This document shows positions 1-6,343 of a stretch of DNA of 12,661 bases, piece after piece. The first letter of the stretch is position 1. Every line of letters starts with the position of its first letter. The notes beneath the pieces are model-generated. The model saw only the letters and a list, made by a program, of their open reading frames with translations. It made no database searches and was not told the DNA's origin. Position numbers and translations under genes: made by a program. Origin of the DNA: Burkholderiales bacterium (GTDB lineage: Bacteria > Pseudomonadota > Gammaproteobacteria > Burkholderiales > Burkholderiaceae_C); the NCBI GenBank assembly GCA_947462175.1, contig CANHOE010000038.1, forward strand, positions 1-12,661, written 5' to 3'.

Positions 1-183
1 AGCAACACTCACGGCACGCGGGGGCGCTACATCGGGTGCAGAAGCGATCGGCTGCGCCTCGCCCAGCGCCCAGGCCGGAGACGCAACCAGGGTGCTGAAC
101 CACAGCAGCGCCACAAGCGCGCCGCGCCGCGCGTGCTCCCAAGCATGCGTCACTTTCGCCGCACTGATCCTACTGATCGTCAT
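1..183 (-). CDS. N-terminal fragment of an unidentified exported protein
   Basis: Only the first 61 codons lie in the window; the gene runs off the left edge. From the ATG at 183 the product begins MTISRISAAKVTHAWEHARR and continues with a hydrophobic stretch (ALVALLWFSTLVASPAWA, about residues 22-39). The cationic start, hydrophobic core and AWA ending form a clear Sec signal peptide with likely cleavage after residue 39. The mature protein starts LGEAQPIASAPDVAPP, Ala/Pro-rich as in many periplasmic or outer-membrane-associated proteins. An in-frame GTG five codons upstream is an alternative start; neither has a good Shine-Dalgarno sequence. The gene is divergent from the IclR-type regulator at 412 and so could be its target, though nothing in the sequence proves this. 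The 'ALG' mature start vaguely recalls DUF2844 proteins, but too little remains to assign a family. Confidence 0.6.
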   Translation of the reverse strand, partial: MTISRISAAKVTHAWEHARRGALVALLWFSTLVASPAWALGEAQPIASAPDVAPPRAVSVA

Positions 184-411
184 TGATAAAGCCCGCACTA
201 GATCGGGCGAATGTCAGCACACCGTAACGGTAACAGTCGGGCTGCCTCCGCCTCCACCAGAACACTTGATCGCAGGACGATTTGATGCCCCTCTGCCACG
301 CCGCCGCGGGTACTCAACACTCGGCTGACGCCAAGGCACCGAGCCACCTGGGTGAGTCAACCCATTTCGCCATACAAAAAACTCGCCACGGTAGCGAGGA
401 AAATACAACCC
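184..411. other. Divergent intergenic region before the IclR-type gene
   Basis: These 228 bases separate the exported-protein gene (-) from the IclR-type regulator (+) and must hold both promoters. No convincing -35/-10 pair stands out on either strand. The one visible structure is a direct repeat GTAAC-g-GTAAC at 224-234, overlapping the near-palindrome CCGTAACGG at 222-230. It could be an operator, but the assignment is weak. The GTG at 352 is in frame with the regulator but lacks a better ribosome site than the ATG at 412. Confidence 0.35.
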
Positions 412-1254
412 ATGAAAAGCACCTCTCACCAAACGACTGCCGTGCAGGTGCTGGCACGCAGCTTCGCCGTTCTGGACGTGCTGGCTCAACACTCTGATCC
501 GGTGCCATTGAGGGTGATCAGCGAGAAGACGGGGCTGCACCCGTCGACCGCGCACCGGATCCTCAACGACTTGGTCTCTGGCCGATTGGTCGATCGGCCA
601 GAAGCCGGCAGCTACCGGCTGGGCATGCGGCTGCTGGAGTTGGGCAATCTGGTCAAGGCACGTCTCGATGTGCGAGAAGTTGCCCTGGGGCCTATGCGTG
701 ATCTTCACCAGTTCATACAACAGCCTGTCAATCTTTCGATGCGACAGGGCGACGAGATCGTCTACATCGAGCGCGCTTGCAGCGAGCGCTCGGGCATGCA
801 GGTGGTTCGGGCCGTCGGTGGGCGGGCACCCCTGCACCTGACTTCTGTCGGCAAGCTGTTTCTCGCACAGGACGACGCGCAGCGGATGCGGTCGTACGCC
901 ACCCGCAGTGGGCTGATCGGTCACACGCTCAACAGCATCACCGAGGTGCCGGTGCTGGAGCGGGAGCTGTCGAATGTGCTGGCCCGCGGCATAGCACGTG
1001 ACGACGAAGAACTCGAGTTGGGTGTGCGCTGCATGGCTGCTGGCATCTACGACGACCAGGGTCTGCTGGTGGCGGGCCTGTCCATATCAGCGCCCGCAGA
1101 CCGACTCGAAGACCGCTGGCTGGAGCGTCTGCGCGAAACAGCTGATCAGATTTCAAGCGCGCTAGGCCACCAGCGCAAATCACAAGACACCGCGGCGACC
1201 TTGCCCAAGTTCTCGAGGCGGCAGGCACCCAAGCGAAAGCCAATTGATGAGTGA
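412..1254 (+). CDS. IclR-family transcriptional regulator
   Basis: A 280-residue DNA-binding regulator of the IclR family, whose members act as dimers and respond to small, often aromatic or organic-acid, ligands. The N-terminal winged helix-turn-helix spans about residues 12-65 (LARSFAVLDVLAQHS, then LRVISEKTGLHPSTAHRIL, where PSTAHRIL is the recognition helix). The effector domain follows and ends in the family signature around VRCMAAGIYDD and VAGLSISAP. Length is normal for the family. I chose the ATG at 412 because GAGGA lies about 11 bases upstream and the HTH then starts near residue 12. An in-frame GTG at 352 would add 20 residues unlike the family. The C-terminus is a basic tail (KFSRRQAPKRKPIDE). 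It is divergent from the exported-protein gene and convergent with the HExxH gene, 43 bases apart. Ligand and targets are unknown. Confidence 0.93.
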   Translation: MKSTSHQTTAVQVLARSFAVLDVLAQHSDPVPLRVISEKTGLHPSTAHRILNDLVSGRLVDRPEAGSYRLGMRLLELGNLVKARLDVREVALGPMRDLHQFIQQPVNLSMRQGDEIVYIERACSERSGMQVVRAVGGRAPLHLTSVGKLFLAQDDAQRMRSYATRSGLIGHTLNSITEVPVLERELSNVLARGIARDDEELELGVRCMAAGIYDDQGLLVAGLSISAPADRLEDRWLERLRETADQISSALGHQRKSQDTAATLPKFSRRQAPKRKPIDE

Positions 1255-1297
1255 GCTGCGTGCACGGTGGCAGTGACCGAGGCCGCCGGCGAAAGGC

Positions 1298-2296
1298 TCA
1301 ACCGGCGTTCACCCAGCAGCGTGCGTTCTCCATGATTTGCAAGCCAGTCGCCGATAAGCGGCCGTGTTGTCTGACAGTTTGCCAACCTCTCGAGAAATTC
1401 TCGCGATCCTTGGCGGCCTCGGAGCGGGCATGTCGCTGCTCCTCATTTGTCAGCAGACCGCTGTCCGCCAGCGCCTCCATCGCCCAGGCCATCCGCGCAG
1501 AGACGAAAGTGGCATGGTAGATGCCGTCCATCGGCCGCGGGTCGGGTCGCAACGGCGACAGGAACAGCTCGTCGTCATCGTTCAGAACCAGCGGTTCGTC
1601 GATCGTCATGCCAAACAGCAGGCTGTGACCGGCTTCGTGCGCCAGCACCTCGGCAATGCCGAGCGGGGTGTGGTGATGCGAAGGGTTCAGCAGCAGCAGG
1701 CCCCACAGCTGGTAGTGCGACGCGCCATCGAATTCCATCGCCGCGCCGGTCGGCGCCTGGGCAAACAGCATCTCGGCCAGCAAACCAGTGATCTCACCAT
1801 GCAGCTCAGGCGCGCCCGCCTGGAGAAGGGCCAAGCCTTCGGTCACCAGGGCAGCGAACTGCTTGGCGGTGACTGCGGAGACAGGCGCAAACTGCCTGAC
1901 ATCTGCGCCCATGCGAAGCGCTAGCACTGACTCGACATCGGCCGATTCAGCACTTCCCCAGCCCTGCATATGCAAGCCTGGCGCCCGAGGGTCAATTGCT
2001 TCGAGCTGCGCAGCCGCCCATTCAGCAGCCGCTTCGTTGCCGTCGAAGAGGGAGCTGGCCAGCTGAAAATAGAGACCAAATGCCCGTGGAGGCAAGGATT
2101 TGCCTGCGGCCAGCAATTCACAGGGGCGGATTAGTTGACGCGTGATGTCAGGTGCTGCCCCGGCACAAGCTTGAGCCACGTGCGCCAAGCTTGAAGCGAG
2201 TTGACAATGCATCGCGCCATCGAGTGCAGCCCCTCGAGCTGCAGAAGGTGTGAAAGCAAATGAGGCCGCCGCTGACAGCGCATCGAGCTCTCGCAT
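1298..2296 (-). CDS. HExxH-motif putative peptide-modifying enzyme (mod_HExxH / alphaKG-HExxH type)
   Basis: A 332-residue soluble protein with no signal peptide or membrane segment. The N-terminal half is Ala/Leu-rich and helical. The diagnostic part is EVLAHEAGHSLLFGM, with H220-E221-x-x-H224, followed by SPLRPDPRPMDGIYHATFVS (residues 247-266). This two-part pattern matches, from memory, the TIGR04267-type 'HEXXH motif-containing putative peptide modification protein' family, members of which are described as Fe(II)/alpha-ketoglutarate-dependent peptide beta-hydroxylases. H261 is a plausible third iron ligand and R250/R253 plausible 2-oxoglutarate contacts; these roles are inferred. Despite the zincin-like motif a protease role is less likely. 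It lies 17 bases behind a 51-codon peptide gene on the same strand, the typical precursor/enzyme arrangement. No good Shine-Dalgarno precedes the ATG, so translation may be coupled to the peptide gene. No radical SAM partner is in the window. Confidence 0.8.
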   Translation of the reverse strand: MRELDALSAAASFAFTPSAARGAALDGAMHCQLASSLAHVAQACAGAAPDITRQLIRPCELLAAGKSLPPRAFGLYFQLASSLFDGNEAAAEWAAAQLEAIDPRAPGLHMQGWGSAESADVESVLALRMGADVRQFAPVSAVTAKQFAALVTEGLALLQAGAPELHGEITGLLAEMLFAQAPTGAAMEFDGASHYQLWGLLLLNPSHHHTPLGIAEVLAHEAGHSLLFGMTIDEPLVLNDDDELFLSPLRPDPRPMDGIYHATFVSARMAWAMEALADSGLLTNEEQRHARSEAAKDRENFSRGWQTVRQHGRLSATGLQIMENARCWVNAG

Positions 2297-2313
2297 CAGA
2301 GACGCTGGGGGTG

Positions 2314-2469
2314 TCAGCTACGAGGCGACACGCTCGTGGTCTTGACACCGACTTTCCCGCCGACCTTGGCACCCAGCTTGATGGCAATGGCTGCTCGTGT
2401 ATCGGCCCCATTCAGTGGAATCAACTTGAAACCAAGCAGTTTCTTCGGGTCGAGGGGCACAGAAATCAT
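2314..2469 (-). CDS. Putative RiPP precursor peptide, 51 aa
   Basis: A short gene unlikely to be called by standard finders. It runs from ATG at 2469 to TGA at 2314, 17 bases before the HExxH enzyme gene. The Shine-Dalgarno AAAGGA sits 6 bases before the ATG, the best ribosome site in this part of the window. The product has a leader-like first half, MISVPLDPKKLLGFKLIPLN, with an amphipathic DPKKLLGFKLI segment, then GADTRAAI. The second half has four consecutive tetrapeptides, AIKL GAKV GGKV GVKT (residues 29-44), with lysine at every fourth position, and a TSVSPRS tail. There is no cysteine, so lanthionine or disulfide chemistry is excluded, and no Gly-Gly site at a leader/core boundary. 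Size, two-part build and position suggest the substrate of the HExxH enzyme. I do not recognise the peptide family. An unmodified cationic antimicrobial peptide or small regulatory protein is the alternative. Confidence 0.75.
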   Translation of the reverse strand: MISVPLDPKKLLGFKLIPLNGADTRAAIAIKLGAKVGGKVGVKTTSVSPRS

Positions 2470-2475
2470 CGGTAT

Positions 2476-2481
2476 TCCTTT
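2476..2481 (-). promoter_or_regulatory. Ribosome binding site of the precursor peptide gene
   Basis: AAAGGA on the minus strand, 6 bases before the ATG at 2469. Its strength and spacing are a main reason for treating this short frame as a real gene. Confidence 0.7.
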
Positions 2482-2501
2482 GATGAACTAGGATCGAATG
2501 G

Positions 2502-2518
2502 GTGTGTAAAAAACACAC
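2502..2518. promoter_or_regulatory. Palindrome in the divergent peptide / ATP-grasp spacer
   Basis: GTGTG (2502-2506) and CACAC (2514-2518) are inverted around a 7-base A-rich centre. The element lies within the 77 bases between the divergent starts of the precursor peptide gene (2469, -) and the ATP-grasp gene (2547, +). It could be an operator serving both directions, or a weak hairpin. It overlaps the alternative GTG start of the ATP-grasp gene at 2502. No clear -35/-10 pair was found around it. Confidence 0.35.
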
Positions 2519-2546
2519 GATCGGACCGTATCACCAAAGATCCTCC

Positions 2547-3524
2547 ATGGTCAACACCAGCGCTCGGCGGCTGATTTACGTCTGCAGCCAGGACCACGCC
2601 TACACCTTCCGCGACATGCCCGAGCAGCTTCGAGAACGAGGCGTTTCAGGCCGCGTATTGAGCTACGAAAAACTGTGGGGCTGCAGGTGGCTGCCACGCG
2701 GCACCTATGTGATGACCGATTTCGATCGGCTCTCGCCAATGGAGCACGAAATCGCAGGGCGATTGCACGACCATCTGCGCGGGGCCGGGTTGCAGGTGTT
2801 GAATAACCCGCACGATTTTCGCCCGCGCGACAGCCTTCTGAAGGCGCTGCATGCAGAAGGTCTGAATGGGTTTACCTGTTACCTGCCCGCAGCGGGCGAG
2901 TGGCCTCGACGGTATCCGGTTTTCCTGCGTACGATCGCGGCGCATCGCGGGGTTTTATCCGACCTGCTTCATGATCGTGCCGCCGCAGACGCAGCCCTGA
3001 TGCGCGCACTCAACAGCGGCGGTCTGATGCGCGATCTGGTTTTCGTCGAGTATGCGGCCGAGCCGCAGCCCGAAACAGGCAGTTTCCAGAAGCACGCGGC
3101 GTTTCGCGTCGGGCCGCACATTATCCGCGCCAACACCGTGAATGACCTCGGTTGGATGGCCAAGACCGGCTCGGAAGGCATCGCGTCGGCAGCGCAGTAT
3201 CTGGCCGAGCGGTCGGAGATGGAGGCCTATCCGCACCATGACTATGTGATGCGGGTATTCGAACTCGCCGGATTGCAATTCGGGCGGCTCGATTTCGGCA
3301 TCGTGGCAGGCCGCCCGCAGACCTACGAGATCAACACCAATCCGACCATGACGCTGACGACGACACATCCGAACGCCACCCGCAGCGAGACGATGGGGCT
3401 CGTCAAATCGCGCCTCGTATCAGCTCTGGCAGAAGTGGCGAAACCAGTTTCCTGGCGACCACTACCGGCGCCGAATTACTTCCGAAAGCGATTCGTTGTT
3501 GGATATCGCCCTTGGCGGTTCTAA
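2547..3524 (+). CDS. ATP-grasp domain protein of unknown substrate
   Basis: A 325-residue soluble protein. The C-terminal part carries the metal- and ATP-binding pattern of the ATP-grasp fold: FGRLDFGIVAG (R247, D249) followed by TYEINTNPT (E261, N263), the acidic and Asn ligands for Mg-ATP. PVFLR (124-128) and LVFVEY (164-169) fit the nucleotide-binding strands before it. The start, RRLIYVCSQDHAYTFRDMPE, looks like the first strand of the N-terminal domain, and GTYVMTDFDRLSP follows at 52-64. ATP-grasp enzymes ligate a carboxylate to an amine or similar nucleophile through an acyl phosphate; the substrate cannot be read here. It is divergent from the precursor peptide, so a role as peptide ligase or cyclase is possible but unproven, and it lacks obvious graspetide-synthetase features. 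GTG at 2502, with AGGA 8 bases upstream, is a serious alternative start; ATG 2547 was chosen because it leaves room for promoters. Confidence 0.75.
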   Translation: MVNTSARRLIYVCSQDHAYTFRDMPEQLRERGVSGRVLSYEKLWGCRWLPRGTYVMTDFDRLSPMEHEIAGRLHDHLRGAGLQVLNNPHDFRPRDSLLKALHAEGLNGFTCYLPAAGEWPRRYPVFLRTIAAHRGVLSDLLHDRAAADAALMRALNSGGLMRDLVFVEYAAEPQPETGSFQKHAAFRVGPHIIRANTVNDLGWMAKTGSEGIASAAQYLAERSEMEAYPHHDYVMRVFELAGLQFGRLDFGIVAGRPQTYEINTNPTMTLTTTHPNATRSETMGLVKSRLVSALAEVAKPVSWRPLPAPNYFRKRFVVGYRPWRF

Positions 3525-3527
3525 CGG

Positions 3528-4598
3528 TCAGTAGGCGGCCTTCGGAAGTTTGGCGTTGATCCACTTGCGGACCCGCTCTGCATCAGCGAGCCGGGTGTAG
3601 CGGCCGCTGGAATCCAGGAAAACCATGATCAGCTTGCGGCCAGCCATGCTGGCCTGCATCACCAAGCAGCGGCCTGCTTCGGAGATATAGCCCGTCTTTT
3701 GCAATCCGATGTCCCACCTTGGGTTGCTGACCAACCCGTTGGTGTTGTGGAACTGCAGCTGCCGGTGACCCACATCGACCTGGTACTCGGGTGAGGTCGA
3801 CAATTCGCGGATCAGAGGCTGCGTATGCGCGAGCCTGACCAGCGTGGCCAGATCGTGCGCGCTAGACTGGTTCAAACTCGATAAGCCGGTGGGCTCGACG
3901 TACCGGGTGTCGAACATGCCCAGCAAGTGCGCCTTCGCGTTCATTGCCGAGACGAACGCTGACAAGCCACCTGGGTAGTTGCGACCAAGTGCATGTGCGG
4001 CTCGATTTTCCGAAGACATCAGAGCCAAGTGCAGCATTTCCTCGCGCGTCAGCTGCGTGCCGACATTCAGCCGCGAGCGGCTGCCCTTCTCGGTATCGAC
4101 ATCGTCCTGGGTGACCGTCAGTACCTCATCAAGCGGCAGGTCAGCATCCGTGACGACGACGGCCGTCATCAGCTTGGTGATCGAAGCGATGGGTAAAACC
4201 GCCTGCGAATTCTTGCTGAACAAGACTTCGTTGGTGTCTTGGTCCACCACCAAGGCCACGCTCGATTTCAAATCCAGTTTGTCGGGGGTCGACCGCAGGC
4301 CAGTCTGTGCGGCCATCGACGGCTGGGCAGGCGAGGCCTTCATGGCCACACGGCGCAAAGCAGCCCGGGATGGCTTACCGGCCAGCCGGGCCGAAACCCT
4401 GTTCACCTTGGCCGTGCTACGCGCCTTGGCCCGAACCTGTGGTTTTTTTGCTTTGGCCGGAGTTTCAGCCGCCGGGGCAGCGTCCGCATCAACTTCAGCA
4501 CGAACAGGCTGCGTTGTGACGGCCATCAGAGTGATAGAAGCGAGTACTGTGAGCCAATAGCGGGATATTTTTGTCACAAGCGCCTCGATTCCGACCAT
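3528..4598 (-). CDS. pbpG: D-alanyl-D-alanine endopeptidase, PBP7-like (serine peptidase S11)
   Basis: A periplasmic low-molecular-weight penicillin-binding protein that cleaves D-Ala cross-links in peptidoglycan. The three active-site motifs are intact: SITK (139-142, nucleophile S139), SEN (196-198) and KTG (301-303). The signal peptide (ISRYWLTVLASITLMAVTTQPVRA) ends near residue 34. A Lys/Ala/Arg/Pro-rich low-complexity linker (about 36-100) precedes the catalytic domain and may contact the wall; it is longer than in E. coli PBP7. The short C-terminus without a PBP5-like beta domain fits PBP7 rather than DacA/DacC. The ATG at 4598 has a poor ribosome site, while an in-frame GTG at 4577 has GAGG about 6 bases upstream and gives a tidier signal peptide, so the shorter form is plausible. 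It lies downstream of leuA and meets the ATP-grasp gene tail to tail, 3 bases apart. Confidence 0.92.
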   Translation of the reverse strand: MVGIEALVTKISRYWLTVLASITLMAVTTQPVRAEVDADAAPAAETPAKAKKPQVRAKARSTAKVNRVSARLAGKPSRAALRRVAMKASPAQPSMAAQTGLRSTPDKLDLKSSVALVVDQDTNEVLFSKNSQAVLPIASITKLMTAVVVTDADLPLDEVLTVTQDDVDTEKGSRSRLNVGTQLTREEMLHLALMSSENRAAHALGRNYPGGLSAFVSAMNAKAHLLGMFDTRYVEPTGLSSLNQSSAHDLATLVRLAHTQPLIRELSTSPEYQVDVGHRQLQFHNTNGLVSNPRWDIGLQKTGYISEAGRCLVMQASMAGRKLIMVFLDSSGRYTRLADAERVRKWINAKLPKAAY

Positions 4599-4620
4599 GG
4601 TCCAAAGTGTAGGTCACCCC

Positions 4621-4650
4621 AAAAAAACGCGCAATATCAAAAAGTTACGC
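4621..4650 (-). terminator. Candidate intrinsic terminator after leuA
   Basis: On the minus strand GCGTAA and TTGCGC can form a 6-bp stem (one G-U pair) around a 10-base loop, followed by G and seven T. It lies 47 bases past the leuA stop and before pbpG. The stem is short, so efficiency is doubtful, but the T-run is good. Confidence 0.45.
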
Positions 4651-4696
4651 TATTTTCCTAAAGTGCCATGTGCAACTTCGCCCCCCCGGTTCGCTG

Positions 4697-6238
4697 TCAG
4701 CCCTGGGCAGCCACTCTTTCTGTCGTGCTGTGCAACTTGTTCAACGCCGACAAATAGGCCTTCGCTGACGCGACCACGATGTCCGGATCGGCTCCGACCC
4801 CGTTGACCACACGGCCTGCCAATTGCAAGCGAACCGTCACCTCGCCTTGTGATTCTGTGCTGCCCGAGGTGATCGCATTGACGGAATAGAGCAGTAATTC
4901 AGCGCCGGTTCCGAGCTTGGATTCGATCGCCTTGAGGCTCGCGTCGACAGGACCATTGCCATCACTCTCGGCATGCAGTTCTGTGGCTCCGGCGGCAAAT
5001 GCAACGCGCGCATGCGGCAACTCCCCGGTTTCCGAATGCTGCGACAGCGAGAGCAGGCGGTAATACTCCTGCTCGGTGGTCACCGATTCATCCATCACCA
5101 GCGCAGTGATGTCCTCGTCGAAGATCTCGCTCTTGCGGTCGGCCAGTTCCTTGAATTTGGTGAAGGCCGCATTGACCTCGGTTTCCGATGCCAGCTCAAT
5201 GCCAAGATCGTGCAGGCGCTGCTTGAATGCATTGCGCCCGGACAATTTGCCCAGCACGATCTTGTTGGCCGCCCAGCCCACGTCCTCAGCGCGCATGATT
5301 TCGTAGGTGTCGCGGGCCTTCAGCACGCCGTCCTGGTGAATGCCAGATGCATGCGCAAACGCATTCGCGCCGACCACTGCTTTGTTTGGCTGCACCACGA
5401 AACCGGTGGTTTGCGCCACCAGCCTCGAAGCCGGCACGATCTGCGAGGCATCGATGCCCACCTCGAGCCCAAAATGGTCTCGACGGGTCCGTACCGCCAT
5501 CACGACCTCCTCCAGTGCGCAGTTGCCCGCGCGCTCTCCCAGGCCATTGATCGTGCACTCGATCTGCCGCGCACCGCCGATCTTCACGCCGGCCAGCGAA
5601 TTGGCCACCGCCATGCCGAGGTCGTTGTGGCAATGCACCGACCAGATCGCCTTGTCAGCGTTCGGAATCCGGGTGCGCAAGTCAAGGATGAAATTGCCGT
5701 AGAGCTCAGGGATCGCATAGCCGACCGTGTCGGGGATGTTGATCGTGGTGGCGCCTTCAGCAATCACGGCTTCGAGCACGCGGCACAGGAAGTCCGGGTC
5801 GGAGCGGTAGCCGTCTTCTGGCGAAAACTCGACATCGCCCGTCAGGTTTCGAGCGAAGCGGACGGCAAGCTTGGCCTGCTCGAAGACCTGATCAGGCGTC
5901 ATGCGCAGCTTCTTCTCCATGTGCAAGGCGCTGGTCGCGAGGAACAGGTGAATGCGCGTGGAAGCGCCACCCTTGAGCGCTTCGGCAGCGCGCGCGATGT
6001 CCTTGTCGTTAGCACGGGCGAGCGAGCACACCGTGCTGTCCTTGATCGCCTGGGCGATGGCCTTGACCGCTTCGAAATCACCGTTTGACGATGCAGCAAA
6101 ACCAGCTTCGATCACATCGACCTTGAGGCGCTCCAGTTGCCGTGCTATGCGCAGCTTTTCATCACGGGTCATCGAAGCGCCAGGAGATTGCTCGCCATCA
6201 CGCAAGGTGGTGTCGAAAATGATGAGTTTGTCGGCCAT
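4697..6238 (-). CDS. leuA: 2-isopropylmalate synthase
   Basis: The first committed step of leucine synthesis: acetyl-CoA plus 2-ketoisovalerate gives 2-isopropylmalate. The product has 513 residues, normal for the bacterial short form. The N-terminal TIM barrel opens with IIFDTTLRDGEQSPGASM (R13 and D14 catalytic and metal ligand). It contains the metal-binding HCHNDLGMA (H202, H204) and NGLGERAGNC (N239). FAHASGIHQDG (294-304) belongs to the linker subdomain. The C-terminal region with VTVRLQLAGRVVNGVGADPD is the allosteric domain that binds leucine. GAGGA lies 8 bases before the ATG. The gene follows pssA but is separated from it by a Leu-rich leader peptide and a hairpin terminator, so expression is probably attenuated by charged leucyl-tRNA in addition to feedback inhibition of the enzyme. 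Confidence 0.98.
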   Translation of the reverse strand: MADKLIIFDTTLRDGEQSPGASMTRDEKLRIARQLERLKVDVIEAGFAASSNGDFEAVKAIAQAIKDSTVCSLARANDKDIARAAEALKGGASTRIHLFLATSALHMEKKLRMTPDQVFEQAKLAVRFARNLTGDVEFSPEDGYRSDPDFLCRVLEAVIAEGATTINIPDTVGYAIPELYGNFILDLRTRIPNADKAIWSVHCHNDLGMAVANSLAGVKIGGARQIECTINGLGERAGNCALEEVVMAVRTRRDHFGLEVGIDASQIVPASRLVAQTTGFVVQPNKAVVGANAFAHASGIHQDGVLKARDTYEIMRAEDVGWAANKIVLGKLSGRNAFKQRLHDLGIELASETEVNAAFTKFKELADRKSEIFDEDITALVMDESVTTEQEYYRLLSLSQHSETGELPHARVAFAAGATELHAESDGNGPVDASLKAIESKLGTGAELLLYSVNAITSGSTESQGEVTVRLQLAGRVVNGVGADPDIVVASAKAYLSALNKLHSTTERVAAQG

Positions 6239-6278
6239 GGTGTTGATCCTCAGGTGACGTGAACAAAAGTAGCTGCGC

Positions 6279-6314
6279 GAAACAAAACGGCCCGCTGCGT
6301 GTGCAAGCGGGCCG
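6279..6314 (-). terminator. Attenuator terminator hairpin before leuA
   Basis: On the minus strand CGGCCCGCT and AGCGGGCCG form a 9-bp GC-rich stem with a 9-base loop (6288-6314), followed by GTTTTGTTTC. It lies between the Leu-rich leader peptide, whose stop codon is 29 bases upstream, and the leuA start 40 bases downstream. Placement and strength fit the terminator of a transcription attenuator. I could not assemble a convincing alternative antiterminator by eye. Confidence 0.85.
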
Positions 6315-6343
6315 GCGAGACGAAAACGATGAGACGTGAACGG

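Noticed and set aside
214..924. 236-codon minus-strand frame across the 5' half of the IclR-type gene
   Set aside because: Antisense to a clear HTH regulator; composition and lack of a ribosome site indicate a shadow.
1284..1307. CGCCGG/CCGGCG stem between the convergent IclR-type and HExxH genes as a bidirectional terminator
   Set aside because: A 6-bp stem with a 12-base loop and no T-run on either strand.
1364..1924. 186-codon plus-strand frame inside the HExxH gene
   Set aside because: Gln/Arg/His-rich shadow; the opposite strand carries the coherent HEAGH enzyme.
1298..2296. Reading the HEAGH protein as a zinc metalloprotease
   Set aside because: There is no signal peptide, pro-domain or typical gluzincin/metzincin third-ligand context. 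The downstream RPDPRPMDGIYHATF block and the adjacent peptide gene fit the peptide-modifying HExxH family better, though protease activity is not formally excluded.
2260..2574. Plus-strand frame of 104 codons over the peptide gene
   Set aside because: No ribosome site, runs across the divergent promoter region into the ATP-grasp gene, and has no family-like sequence; the minus-strand peptide has a good ribosome site and an operon context.
4973..6088. 371-codon open frame antisense to leuA
   Set aside because: It is fully antisense to a well-conserved gene, has no recognisable domain, and its Arg/His/Gln-rich composition is typical of the shadow frame of a high-GC gene.
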